Origin: Enhydrobacter sp. | GTDB lineage: Bacteria; Pseudomonadota; Alphaproteobacteria; Reyranellales; Reyranellaceae | Assembly (NCBI GenBank): GCA_026126105.1 | Contig: JAHCJV010000006.1 | Location: 47,652 to 111,651 of the forward strand | Direction of reading: 5' to 3' | Length of the DNA stretch: 64,000 nt | In this document: positions 27,406 through 35,896 of the stretch, piece after piece | How positions within the stretch are numbered: position 1 is the first letter of the stretch | Layout: the number at the start of each line of letters is the position of its first letter | The notes under the pieces: model-generated | What the model saw: the letters and a program-made list of their open reading frames with translations, nothing else | The model's database searches: none | Told to the model about the DNA's origin: nothing | Program-made: the position numbers and the translations under genes

Positions 27406-29199
27406 CTAACGCTCGCTTGTAGGGGGAAAGTGCCATTTGCCGTCGCGGATCGGCAGGAAGCGCCCATCGTCGTCGCCCACCTCCTCGGCGATCCGGCGGT
27501 TCGCCTCGTGGTTCAGGGCGAGAAGGAGATCGCCGTTCTGTCTCGCGTCCGCGGCGAGATTGTTCGTCTCCTCGGGGTCGTCGCGAAGATCGTAGACTTC
27601 GACATCGTTGTTTGCGAGCAGCTCTTCCAGGGACGCCGGCGTGTTGAAACGCACCGGAGAGAAGTAACGCGTGAAACGGTAGCGTCCATCCCAGATGCTG
27701 CGAATGGCTACCCTGTTGAGAAAGTCCGGCGGATGGTTCGCGAGCATGGCCAGCTGCTGCTCGGGATTCTTGTCGCGATAGACACGCGTGTCGACGGTCA
27801 GCGCGGCCCAATTGGGGTCCTGGAAGGACAGCATGTCGAAGTTGTACAGAGCGGCGGGCCGGATGGAATGCACGCCGGCCTGGGCTGGAGTGCGTAGCCA
27901 TGCGGAGAAATCCCTGCCCGTCAGACCTTCCGAAGCTCGCGCTCTCGCTGCTGCATCCTTTCCCGTCAGGCCGATGATGGTCGGCGTGAGATCGAGCTGC
28001 GAGGTGATCGCCTCGCATTCGGTGCCGCCCTCAAACGCCGGGTGGTGGATCATCAGCGGGAGATGATTCTGCTGCCGGTAGGCGCTCGTGCCCTTGCCTC
28101 TCATCTGGTGATTGCCGCCAAGCTCGCCGTGGTCCGCCGTGAAGATCACGATGGTGTTCTTGTCCATTCCGTTGTTGTGCAGCGCTTCGAGCAGGAGCGC
28201 GACCTTGCGATCGCAGTCGCGTATGGCGTTGAAATAGTAGTCGCGCAAAGCCCGCCAACGGCGATCCTCGTCCGGCCACCGGCCAACCTGAAGATCCAGG
28301 ATATCGTGGTAGAGCTTCTGGGCGACGGGGCGGCCGGGACTGTCGAACGGCTGATGACGGCTGGCCGGCAAGCCGTAGTCGTCCCACGTCGCGCGGTACA
28401 GTTCGTCATCGGGCGCCCGCGCGATCGGCATTGCATGGCTGAGGCCCTGAACCTTCTCCGATGGAAGGTCGGAGTTGAAGTACATCACGTCGTGCGGATT
28501 GACGAAGTTCACCGCCAGGTACCATAGCTGTCCCTTCGTCCGGAGCGTCTCCGCCTCGGTCCGCAGCCAGGTGATCGCCGAGGCAAGCGTCGTGTCGTCG
28601 TAGCTGTAGCCGCCCAGCGTGCCGTCTATCAGGTCGCCGACCCCGAAGAAGTCCTTGAAACCGTATGACGACATGGTCTCGCGGTAGTCCCGCAGCGGCG
28701 CATCGATCGCTTTTGCGCTGAGATCGAGTGTAGCCGACAGGTGCCACTTTCCCTGGTAGGCCGCGTGGTATCCGAGATCGGCCAGACGATGGCCGATTGT
28801 CTTGATGCCGGTCGACAGGTCGCGCTGCCACACATAGTTCAGATTGTCGGCGATGCCGGTGTGCTGGATGTGCTGGCCGGTGTAGATCACCGACCGGGCC
28901 GAGGAGCAGACGCACGCCGCAGCCTGATGATTGAGGAAGGTGACCGCTTTCTTCTTGATGGCTTCTCGGCCAGGAACCGGGAAGGGCCATTTCGGAAAGA
29001 AGTGCTCCTGATCGACCAGAATGAAGAGGATGTTGTACCCGGACGGCATGGCGTTGCCTGTCGGTGCCGACGTCTGTGTCGCGCCCGGCTGCGCCTTGGC
29101 CGACAGGCCGCCGAGAATCGAAGAGCCGAGCAGCGCCGCTCCTGAAGCCATCGCGAGGCGACGCGAGGTGTTGAACGGCCCGTCTGCGGTATCCGACAT
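27406..29199 (-). CDS. Tat-exported sulfatase/phosphonate-monoester-hydrolase-family enzyme with altered Cys motif
   Basis: A 597-residue alkaline-phosphatase-superfamily hydrolase. A twin-arginine signal (SRRLAMASGAALLGSS, Arg13-Arg14) precedes the catalytic domain. Metal ligands: Asp in NILFILVDQ (Asp63) and the D-H pair in FTADHGELGGNH, followed by the Lys/His region. The nucleophile site reads C98-S-S-A-R102; the usual formylglycine recognition motif is CxPxR, so the proline is replaced by serine. The DQ after strand 1 resembles choline sulfatase and phosphonate monoester hydrolases rather than arylsulfatases. The substrate is unknown; no dedicated maturase is nearby. Confidence 0.85.
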   Translation of the reverse strand: MSDTADGPFNTSRRLAMASGAALLGSSILGGLSAKAQPGATQTSAPTGNAMPSGYNILFILVDQEHFFPKWPFPVPGREAIKKKAVTFLNHQAAACVCSSARSVIYTGQHIQHTGIADNLNYVWQRDLSTGIKTIGHRLADLGYHAAYQGKWHLSATLDLSAKAIDAPLRDYRETMSSYGFKDFFGVGDLIDGTLGGYSYDDTTLASAITWLRTEAETLRTKGQLWYLAVNFVNPHDVMYFNSDLPSEKVQGLSHAMPIARAPDDELYRATWDDYGLPASRHQPFDSPGRPVAQKLYHDILDLQVGRWPDEDRRWRALRDYYFNAIRDCDRKVALLLEALHNNGMDKNTIVIFTADHGELGGNHQMRGKGTSAYRQQNHLPLMIHHPAFEGGTECEAITSQLDLTPTIIGLTGKDAAARARASEGLTGRDFSAWLRTPAQAGVHSIRPAALYNFDMLSFQDPNWAALTVDTRVYRDKNPEQQLAMLANHPPDFLNRVAIRSIWDGRYRFTRYFSPVRFNTPASLEELLANNDVEVYDLRDDPEETNNLAADARQNGDLLLALNHEANRRIAEEVGDDDGRFLPIRDGKWHFPPTSER

Positions 29200-29386
29200 G
29201 CTTGCTTTCCTCTCTTGCGACTGTCGCTTCGCCGTTTGCCTCCTTGCCGATACTGACGGCGCGCGATGCCCACCTCAATCGATCTTTGAAACGTCTGTGA
29301 GGGGCTTTACTGTCTCATGATCGACGACGTCTTTCGGTCTGCGCTCTGCTCGCGACGGTCCGAACGGATCACCGAAGGAGCATCCA

Positions 29387-30403
29387 GTGGCCATACGACG
29401 CATCGCTGTCGAGGAAGCTTTCGTCACACCCGAGATCATGGCGCAGTGGTACGTCGTGCTGGCAAGCCAGGACGTCGAGCCAGGCTTCGCCAAGATGGGC
29501 GAATCCATTCTGGCGCAGACGCCTGCGAACAAGCCGCTCGACGACCGCCTGCTCGACATCGGTGCGGGCCGCATCGCTCACATGGATTCGATCGGCGTCG
29601 ACATGCATGTCCTCTCGCTCACCTCTCCTGGAGTGCAGGTGTTCGACGGACCGCTCGCGACGAGGCTTGCCGCGGCCTCGAACGATGCGCTCGCCGCTGC
29701 GGTGCAGGCTCATCCGACGCGGTTCGCCGGCCTGGCGGCCGTCGCGCCGCAAGACCCTGCAGCCGCGGCGCTGGAGATCGAGCGAGCCGCCGGCAAGCTC
29801 GGCCTCAAGGGCGTGATCGTCAATTCCCATACGATGGGTGAATATCTCGACGCGCCCAGGTACCGGCCCATATTCGAGGCGGCCGAGGCACTCGACATGC
29901 CGATCTACCTTCATCCGCGCGAGCCTGCGCCGTCGATGGTCACGCCCTATCTCGATTATGGTCTCTTCTTCGCCGGCTGGGGATTCGCCGCCGAAACGGG
30001 ACTGCATGCCATGCGCCTGATCATGTCGGGCACCTTCGATCGTTTCCCAAAGCTCAGGATCGTGCTCGGCCACATGGGCGAGGGCCTGCCGTTCTGGCTC
30101 CAGCGCATCGACAACCGCTACCTGCTCGAAGTGAAGATCGGCGCGGTCGACAAGCTGCCCAGGCTCCCGAGCCAGTACTTCCTCGACAATTTTGTCATCA
30201 CCACCGCAGGGGTCACGTCGATGCCGGCGCTGCGGCTCTGCCTGGACGTGCTGGGCGTCGAGCGCATCCTGTTCGCGGCCGATTATCCCTACGAAGACGA
30301 CGCCGAGGCCGTGCGCTTCATGGATGCGGCCACGGTGACCGAGGCCGAGCGCAAGCAGATCTACGAGACCAATGCGGAGAGAGTATTCAAGCTGAAGGCA
30401 TAG
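29387..30403 (+). CDS. Amidohydrolase-2 family, gamma-resorcylate-decarboxylase-like
   Basis: A 338-residue metal-dependent decarboxylase-type protein. Instead of the HxH of ordinary amidohydrolases the first strand has AVEEAF (Glu9/Glu10), as in gamma-resorcylate and 5-carboxyvanillate decarboxylases. Other site residues: His in PIYLHPREP, His in IVLGHMGEGLPFW and Asp in LFAADYPYED. The likely reaction is decarboxylation of a hydroxylated aromatic acid, though a hydrolase role is possible. The GTG at 29387 has AAGGAG ten bases upstream. It is divergent from the sulfatase-like gene. Confidence 0.85.
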   Translation: MAIRRIAVEEAFVTPEIMAQWYVVLASQDVEPGFAKMGESILAQTPANKPLDDRLLDIGAGRIAHMDSIGVDMHVLSLTSPGVQVFDGPLATRLAAASNDALAAAVQAHPTRFAGLAAVAPQDPAAAALEIERAAGKLGLKGVIVNSHTMGEYLDAPRYRPIFEAAEALDMPIYLHPREPAPSMVTPYLDYGLFFAGWGFAAETGLHAMRLIMSGTFDRFPKLRIVLGHMGEGLPFWLQRIDNRYLLEVKIGAVDKLPRLPSQYFLDNFVITTAGVTSMPALRLCLDVLGVERILFAADYPYEDDAEAVRFMDAATVTEAERKQIYETNAERVFKLKA

Positions 30404-30430
30404 CGGACGGCACGTGGGTCGGACGAGCAA

Positions 30431-31402
30431 TCAGGACAGCAGCCCCAGGCTCCTGAAGCTCGAGTGCCCTTTGCGGCCGATCACGAGATGATCGTGGATC
30501 GAGATGCCGAGCGCTTCGGCCGCCTTGCGGATTTCCTTCGTCATCTCGATGTCTTCGCGCGAGGGCTTGGGATCGCCCGAGGGGTGGTTGTGCACCAGAA
30601 TCAGCGCGGCGGCGCCGTGCTCGAGCGCGCGCTTGATGACCTCGCGTGGATAGACCGGCGTATGGTCGATCGTGCCGCGCTGCTGGACCTCGTCGGCGAT
30701 CAGGACGTTCTTGCGGTCGAGGAACAGGATACGGAACTGCTCAGTCTTCTCGTGCGCGAGCGCGGCATGGCAATAGTCGATCAGCTGCTGCCAGTTTGTG
30801 AGGACCGGCATGTCCTTGACCTTGCGCTCGGCCAGCCGCCGGCCCGACTCGCGCACCGCGCGGAAAAGCACCAGAGTGCGCTGGTCGATCTCGAACTCGC
30901 GCAGCTGGGCGGGTTCGGCCGCGAAAACGTCGCCCAGCGTGCCGAAGCGCTCCAGCAGCCGCTTGGCCAGCGGCTTGGTGTCGATCCGCTCGATCGAGTA
31001 AAATAGCAAGAGTTCGAGCAGCTCGTAGTCGGGCAGGGACTCGATGCCCGCCTTTAGCACCCGCTCGCGCACTCGGCCGCGATGGCCGTGATAGTGCGGA
31101 ACGGTCGCGGCGGGCGTGCTGCTGTTGTGTCCGGCGCCCACAGGCGCGGCCTCGATCGCTGCCGCGAGCCTGCCCGTCGGGTCTTCGCCGCCAAACTCCC
31201 AACATTGCTCAAGTCTATTCCAGCTTCCGCCGGCGTCTCGCAGCACGGTCCGATGTGGCAGCGTGTTGCCGCTGACACGCCAAAGAGACTCGGTCGCCTG
31301 CAGTCGGAGCCCCGCCGCCAGCAGGGACAGGAGTGCTTCGTCGCGCTCGGCCGCCTGGACGGGCGTGGCGACTTCGGCCGCTGCCCTCTTTGCTCTGCCC
31401 AT
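30431..31402 (-). CDS. radC: RadC/YeeS family JAMM-domain protein with N-terminal extension
   Basis: A 323-residue RadC protein. Residues ~105-165 are the UPF0758 helix-hairpin-helix part (HRGRVRERVL, LPDYELLELLLFYSIERIDT), and residues ~200-323 the MPN/JAMM metalloprotease-like domain with HNHPSGDPKPSRED (HxH...SxxD). Despite the name, a role in DNA repair is not supported experimentally. The first ~100 residues are an extra domain containing LPHRTVLRDAGGSWNRLEQ and WEF, absent from E. coli RadC (222 residues). The ATG at 31402 is preferred over an upstream TTG. It lies near map, as in many alphaproteobacteria. Confidence 0.88.
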   Translation of the reverse strand: MGRAKRAAAEVATPVQAAERDEALLSLLAAGLRLQATESLWRVSGNTLPHRTVLRDAGGSWNRLEQCWEFGGEDPTGRLAAAIEAAPVGAGHNSSTPAATVPHYHGHRGRVRERVLKAGIESLPDYELLELLLFYSIERIDTKPLAKRLLERFGTLGDVFAAEPAQLREFEIDQRTLVLFRAVRESGRRLAERKVKDMPVLTNWQQLIDYCHAALAHEKTEQFRILFLDRKNVLIADEVQQRGTIDHTPVYPREVIKRALEHGAAALILVHNHPSGDPKPSREDIEMTKEIRKAAEALGISIHDHLVIGRKGHSSFRSLGLLS

Positions 31403-31472
31403 GCGCGGAAGATTCCCTGCAAGCGCAGCAAAAAACAAGAATTACTTCGGGCGATCGACTAGGCTTTCGCTC

Positions 31473-32882
31473 ATGACCACGTCGCCTTTTTCCCAGATCG
31501 ATGCTGCATATTCCGCGTTCGCGCAGGAGGAGAACATCCCTGGACTCGTCGCCGGCATCGTGCAGGGCGGCCGGCTCGTGCATGTCACGAAATACGGCAT
31601 GGCCGACAGGGAAGCGGGTCGGCCAGTGACGGCGGAAACCTCCTTCCGCATCGCGTCGATGACCAAGAGCATCACCGCGCTGGCCATCCTGATCCTGCGC
31701 GACGAGGGGGCGATCTGGCTCGGCGCCCCGCTGGCGCAGTATCTTCCGCAGTTCGCCGCCGTGGCGCCGGCGACGCGCGATAGCCCGCCGATAACCGTGC
31801 GCCACTTGCTGACGCATACCGCAGGCTTCGTGACCGACGATCCGTGGGCCGATCGCGTGCTTGGCATGACGCCAGCGGCGCTCGACGCTCTGATGGCGGC
31901 CGGCTTGCCGTTCGCCCGTCCGCCCGGCCTCGCTTTCGAATACAGCAACCTGGGGTATGCGTTGCTCGGGCGGGTGCTGACCAATGTCAGCGGCGAGCCT
32001 TACCAGTCCTACGTGACCCGCAGGATTCTCGAACCGCTCGGCATGAGCAACACGCTTTTCGATGCCTTGGCCGCGGCGCGCGGCGACTTCGCCTGGGGCT
32101 ACCGTATCGATGGCGGCGTCTTCACCCGCGAGCGGCTGGAGCCGGACGGGGAAGTCGGTGCCATGGGTGGGCTCACGACGACTGTCAATGATTATGCGCG
32201 CTACGTTTCCTTTCTGCTCGATGCCTGGCCGGCGCGCGACGATCCAGAGACCGGCCCGGTTCGCCGTTCCACCGTGCGCGAACTGGGATTGTTCCATGCA
32301 CCGCCGTATATGCCCGAACCGACCGACGGAGGCGCCGCGCCGTCAAGCGCTTACGGCTATGGTCTGGTCGATACCATCGACAAGGCGTTAGGTCGTCGCC
32401 TCCATCACTCCGGCGGCCTGCCGGGTTACGGCTCGCATATGCTCGTGGCGCCGGAAGCGGGCTTCGGTGTCTTCGCCTTCGGCAACCGGACCTATGCGCC
32501 CATGTCTCGCATTACGACGCGGGTTGCCGAAGCCTTCCAAGCCCTGCAGCCTGCGCGCACGGCGCCCGTGCCTTCTCCCTGGCTCAAGCGTGCAGTCGAC
32601 GCGGTGGTTGCGGCCTATGGGACCGGACGCATCGAGACGGCGGAGGCCATGCTCGCCGGCAACCTGTTGCTCGACATGCCGGCAAGTCTGCGCAATGCCG
32701 AGCTGACCCGGCTGAAACAGCGCCTCGGCGAGGGCAAGCTTGACGCGATCGTTCCGACCCACGCGCTTTCTGGCCGCTTTCTCATGACATGCGTCGGCGG
32801 CCGGTTGCGCGGTACGGTGCTCCTGTCGCCGGACACCGAGCCGGTCATCCAAAAGCTGACGCTGACGGCCGAGATCGTGTGA
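31473..32882 (+). CDS. Serine hydrolase, class C beta-lactamase/DD-peptidase-like
   Basis: A 469-residue penicillin-binding-protein-fold hydrolase. Catalytic motifs: S62-M-T-K65, Tyr in FEYSNLGYALL (YxN, ~159) and HSGG (~311) in place of KTG. Such proteins include EstB-type esterases, D-aminopeptidases and AmpC relatives. No signal peptide is seen, so it is probably a cytoplasmic esterase or amidase rather than a resistance enzyme. A C-terminal ~110-residue domain follows the hydrolase core. It is inserted between map and radC on the opposite strand. Confidence 0.85.
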   Translation: MTTSPFSQIDAAYSAFAQEENIPGLVAGIVQGGRLVHVTKYGMADREAGRPVTAETSFRIASMTKSITALAILILRDEGAIWLGAPLAQYLPQFAAVAPATRDSPPITVRHLLTHTAGFVTDDPWADRVLGMTPAALDALMAAGLPFARPPGLAFEYSNLGYALLGRVLTNVSGEPYQSYVTRRILEPLGMSNTLFDALAAARGDFAWGYRIDGGVFTRERLEPDGEVGAMGGLTTTVNDYARYVSFLLDAWPARDDPETGPVRRSTVRELGLFHAPPYMPEPTDGGAAPSSAYGYGLVDTIDKALGRRLHHSGGLPGYGSHMLVAPEAGFGVFAFGNRTYAPMSRITTRVAEAFQALQPARTAPVPSPWLKRAVDAVVAAYGTGRIETAEAMLAGNLLLDMPASLRNAELTRLKQRLGEGKLDAIVPTHALSGRFLMTCVGGRLRGTVLLSPDTEPVIQKLTLTAEIV

Positions 32883-32884
32883 GA

Positions 32885-33763
32885 TCAGGCGGTAACAGAC
32901 TGCTTCGGCTCGGTCGCGAGGTTCGCCACCTCGTAAGGCGGCTTGGTCAGGCCCAGCGGCGACAGAGTGAAGAATTCCACGCCGGTCTCGGTGATGCCGA
33001 CGGAGTGCTCGAACTGCGCCGAGAGCTGCTTGTCGCGCGTCACCGCGGTCCAGCCGTCGTTCAGGATTTTCACCTGCCACGTGCCGACATTCACCATCGG
33101 CTCGACGGTGAAGAACATGCCCGGCCTCAGCACCGGCCCGGTGCCGGCCTTCCCGTAATGCAGGATGTTCGGAGCGTCGTGGAAGATGCGGCCGAGACCG
33201 TGGCCCGAGAAGTCGCGCACGACCGAAAAGCGCTGCGCCTCGACATAGGTCTGGATCGCGTGCCCGATGTCGCCGACATGGCCGCCGGGCCTGGCGGCCG
33301 CGATACCGCGCATCATCGCCTCGTAGGTCACGTCGCACAGCCGGCGGGCCTTCACGCCGACGTCACCGACGAAGAACATGCGGCTGGTGTCGCCGTACCA
33401 GCCGTCGAGGATGGTGGTGACGTCGATATTGAGCACGTCGCCGCTCTGCAGCCGCTTGTCGCCCGGAATGCCATGGCAGACGACATGGTTGATCGAGGTG
33501 CAGATCGACTTGGGGAAGCCACGGTAGTTGAGCGGGGCGGGGATCGCCTTGTGATCGAGTATGAAGTCGTGACACAGCCTGTCGAGTTCACCCGTGGTCA
33601 CGCCCGGTACAACGTGCGGCGTGATGAAATCGAGCGTCTCGGCCGCCAGCCGGCCGGCTCGGCGCATGCCTTCGAAACCTTCCGGCCCGTGCAGCTTGAT
33701 GGTCCGTTCGTCACGGCGCCAATAGTCTACGCTGTCGTCCTCGAGGTCGCGGGGGCTCGTCAT
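32885..33763 (-). CDS. map: Methionine aminopeptidase, type I
   Basis: A 292-residue type I methionine aminopeptidase that removes initiator Met. Metal ligands are visible: Asp in LNIDVTTILDGWYGD (two Asp), His in SGHGLGRIFHDAP, Glu in FFTVEPMVNVG and Glu in QFEHSVGITETG; substrate His in NHVVCHGIP. It is about 30 residues longer than the E. coli enzyme through an N-terminal extension (residues 1-25). Convergent with the beta-lactamase-like gene. Confidence 0.96.
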   Translation of the reverse strand: MTSPRDLEDDSVDYWRRDERTIKLHGPEGFEGMRRAGRLAAETLDFITPHVVPGVTTGELDRLCHDFILDHKAIPAPLNYRGFPKSICTSINHVVCHGIPGDKRLQSGDVLNIDVTTILDGWYGDTSRMFFVGDVGVKARRLCDVTYEAMMRGIAAARPGGHVGDIGHAIQTYVEAQRFSVVRDFSGHGLGRIFHDAPNILHYGKAGTGPVLRPGMFFTVEPMVNVGTWQVKILNDGWTAVTRDKQLSAQFEHSVGITETGVEFFTLSPLGLTKPPYEVANLATEPKQSVTA

Positions 33764-33819
33764 GAGACCTTATTTGGCACCGGATGCCCGCGGGAACAAG
33801 GCCGTGCTAGTCTATTGAA

Positions 33820-34581
33820 ATGTCAGACACTTCCAAGACCGTTACGGCTGCCATTCTGGTCATCGGCAACGAGATCCTGAGCGGCCGCACGAAGGACGCC
33901 AATATTCAGTACCTCGCCGCCGAGCTCGGCAAGCTCGGCGTCCGGGTCATGGAATGCCGTGTGATCCCGGATATCGAGGCCACGGTCGTCGCCACCGTGA
34001 ACGAGCTGCGGGCCAAGTTCGACTATGTCTTCACTACCGGCGGCATCGGGCCGACGCATGACGACATCACGGCGGATTGCATCGCCAAGGCCTTTGGCGT
34101 CGGCATCTCCGAGCATCCCGAGGCGGTCGCGCGCATGACCCGTCACTACGGCGATCCCGCGCTCTTCACCCCCGCCCGGCGTCGCATGGCGCGGGTTCCC
34201 CACGGCGGTATCCTGGTCGACAATCCGGTATCGGTGGCGCCCGGCTTCCAGATGGAGAACGTCTTCACCTTCGCCGGCATCCCGGCGGTCGCGCAGGGCA
34301 TGTTCCAGGCGATGAAGCATCGGCTCGTCGGCGGGGAACCGGTCCTCGCCCGCACCGTCCGCACGAACCTGCCCGAGGGCATCATCGCCGAGCCGCTCGG
34401 CGCGCTGCAGACTCGCTACGAGGACGTCGAGATCGGCTCCTACCCGGCATTTCGCAACGGCCGGCCCAGCGTTTCCCTGGTGTTGCGCGGCACGGATGCT
34501 GCAAGGTTGGCGACGGCTGCGGCCGAGCTGATCGTTACCATCAAGGAAATGAACGGTGAGGCAGAAGAGTTCGCGACCTAG
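33820..34581 (+). CDS. CinA-type MoCF domain protein (nucleotide pyrophosphatase-like)
   Basis: A 253-residue protein with only the N-terminal CinA (COG1058) domain: AAILVIGNEILSGRTKDANI, DYVFTTGGIGPTHDDITAD and NVFTFAGIPAVAQGMFQAM. In CinA this domain hydrolyses ADP-ribose; the deamidase half is absent here, as is usual for this stand-alone alphaproteobacterial type. A second CinA-related gene is at 41037-42251. Divergent from map. Confidence 0.88.
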   Translation: MSDTSKTVTAAILVIGNEILSGRTKDANIQYLAAELGKLGVRVMECRVIPDIEATVVATVNELRAKFDYVFTTGGIGPTHDDITADCIAKAFGVGISEHPEAVARMTRHYGDPALFTPARRRMARVPHGGILVDNPVSVAPGFQMENVFTFAGIPAVAQGMFQAMKHRLVGGEPVLARTVRTNLPEGIIAEPLGALQTRYEDVEIGSYPAFRNGRPSVSLVLRGTDAARLATAAAELIVTIKEMNGEAEEFAT

Positions 34582-34642
34582 CCGTTGGTCGCGAGGTGCG
34601 TTCTTACGTCGTTCATAGGTCCAACCTTGCCCGAATGTCGTA

Positions 34643-34712
34643 CTCTTCCGGTCCGCGAGCGTCCCGCTCGCTCACGCTCATGAACAAGCGGGACGCTCGC
34701 GGTCCGGAAGAG
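34643..34712. repeat. Long palindromic element between the CinA-like and AbrB genes
   Basis: Two 26-base arms (34643-34668 and 34687-34712) are inverted copies with one mismatch, separated by an 18-base loop. Each arm carries a GCGAGCGTCCCGCT-like core. No T tract follows, so it is not a standard intrinsic terminator; it looks like a REP-type dispersed palindrome. No second copy is obvious in this window. Confidence 0.7.
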
Positions 34713-34738
34713 CATGAGATTTCCGCGGTTGGATCGTG

Positions 34739-35836
34739 ATGCCGGCAAGGCGGGTCGCGGTCCCCTTGCAGTGGGTTGCCCTTCTCGTCCTGTCGGTGGC
34801 TCTGGCGGCGCTGCTGCTTTGGCTGCACGCACCAGCGGCCCTGATGCTCGGGCCGCTGCTCGCGGCGATCGCGTTCGCGGCCGGCAACGGCAAGGTGAAG
34901 ATGCCGCTTGCGCCGTTCGTCGTGGCGCAAGGGGTCGTCGGCAGCATGATCGCCAAGATGATTCCGCTGTCCATCGTCGGCGATATCCTCGACCACTGGG
35001 TACTCTTCACCGTCGGCGTGCTGTGGGTCGTCATGGTCTCGGCCTTCATCGGCTGGCTGATGACCCGCCTGCAGATGCTGCCGGGCACGACTGCGCTGTG
35101 GGGTACCAGCCCCGGCGCCGCCTCGGTGATGACCATCATGTCGGAGTCCTACGGGGCGGACATGCGTCTGGTCGCATTCATGCAATATCTGCGGATCGTG
35201 CTTGTCGCCGCCGCCGCTGCGCTGGTGGCCAGGGTGTTCGGCGTCAATCCCGAGCATCACGTTGCGCCGGAAATGGTGTGGTTTCCGCCGGTCGACTGGC
35301 TGGCGTTCGGTGAGACGATGGCGATCGCCGTTTTCGGGCCGATGATCGCACAGCGGCTCAATATCCCGGCCGGCGCGTTTCTGGTGCCGATGGTCGTGGG
35401 CATCGCGCTCACGCACTTTGGCCTGATGACCATCGAGTTGCCTCCGTGGCTGCTGGCCGGGTGCTACGCCTTCATCGGCTGGAACATCGGGCTGCGCTTC
35501 ACGCGCGGGCTGTTGATCCACGCCCTGAAGCTGCTGCCGCGCATACTGGTCTGCATCGTATCGATGATCGGCCTGTGCAGCCTCGTTGCCGTCCTGATGG
35601 TCTACGGGGCCGGAATCGATCCGCTGACCGCCTATCTCGCCACCAGCCCCGGCGGCTCCGATTCGATCGCGATCATTACCGCCTCCAGCAATGCCGATGT
35701 CTCGTTTGTCATGGCCATGCAGACGGTGCGTCTCGTCGCCGTGCTGTTGTTCGGGCCCATGCTTACTCGCTATATCGTGATGCACACCAATCCTGCGCCG
35801 GTGCCCGACGAGAATAGGGGCAAGCCGGCGGACTGA
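34739..35836 (+). CDS. AbrB family membrane protein (putative regulator/transporter)
   Basis: A 365-residue protein with about ten membrane helices of the AbrB/PF05145 family, made of two related halves: LMLGPLLAAIAFA and LPGTTALWGTSPGAASVMT in the first, AGAFLVPMVVGIALTHF and YLATSPGGSDSIAIITAS in the second. The paired T-S-P-G-G/A loops suggest a transporter with inverted repeats. The substrate is unknown. A GTG at 34736 immediately precedes the ATG used here. Followed by an amidase gene 60 bases on. Confidence 0.83.
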   Translation: MPARRVAVPLQWVALLVLSVALAALLLWLHAPAALMLGPLLAAIAFAAGNGKVKMPLAPFVVAQGVVGSMIAKMIPLSIVGDILDHWVLFTVGVLWVVMVSAFIGWLMTRLQMLPGTTALWGTSPGAASVMTIMSESYGADMRLVAFMQYLRIVLVAAAAALVARVFGVNPEHHVAPEMVWFPPVDWLAFGETMAIAVFGPMIAQRLNIPAGAFLVPMVVGIALTHFGLMTIELPPWLLAGCYAFIGWNIGLRFTRGLLIHALKLLPRILVCIVSMIGLCSLVAVLMVYGAGIDPLTAYLATSPGGSDSIAIITASSNADVSFVMAMQTVRLVAVLLFGPMLTRYIVMHTNPAPVPDENRGKPAD

Positions 35837-35896
35837 TGGCGGCCACCCAAGTCACGGCTGTCGCAGAAGTGGCGGGGCTTCGGTAAAGTTCATGCC

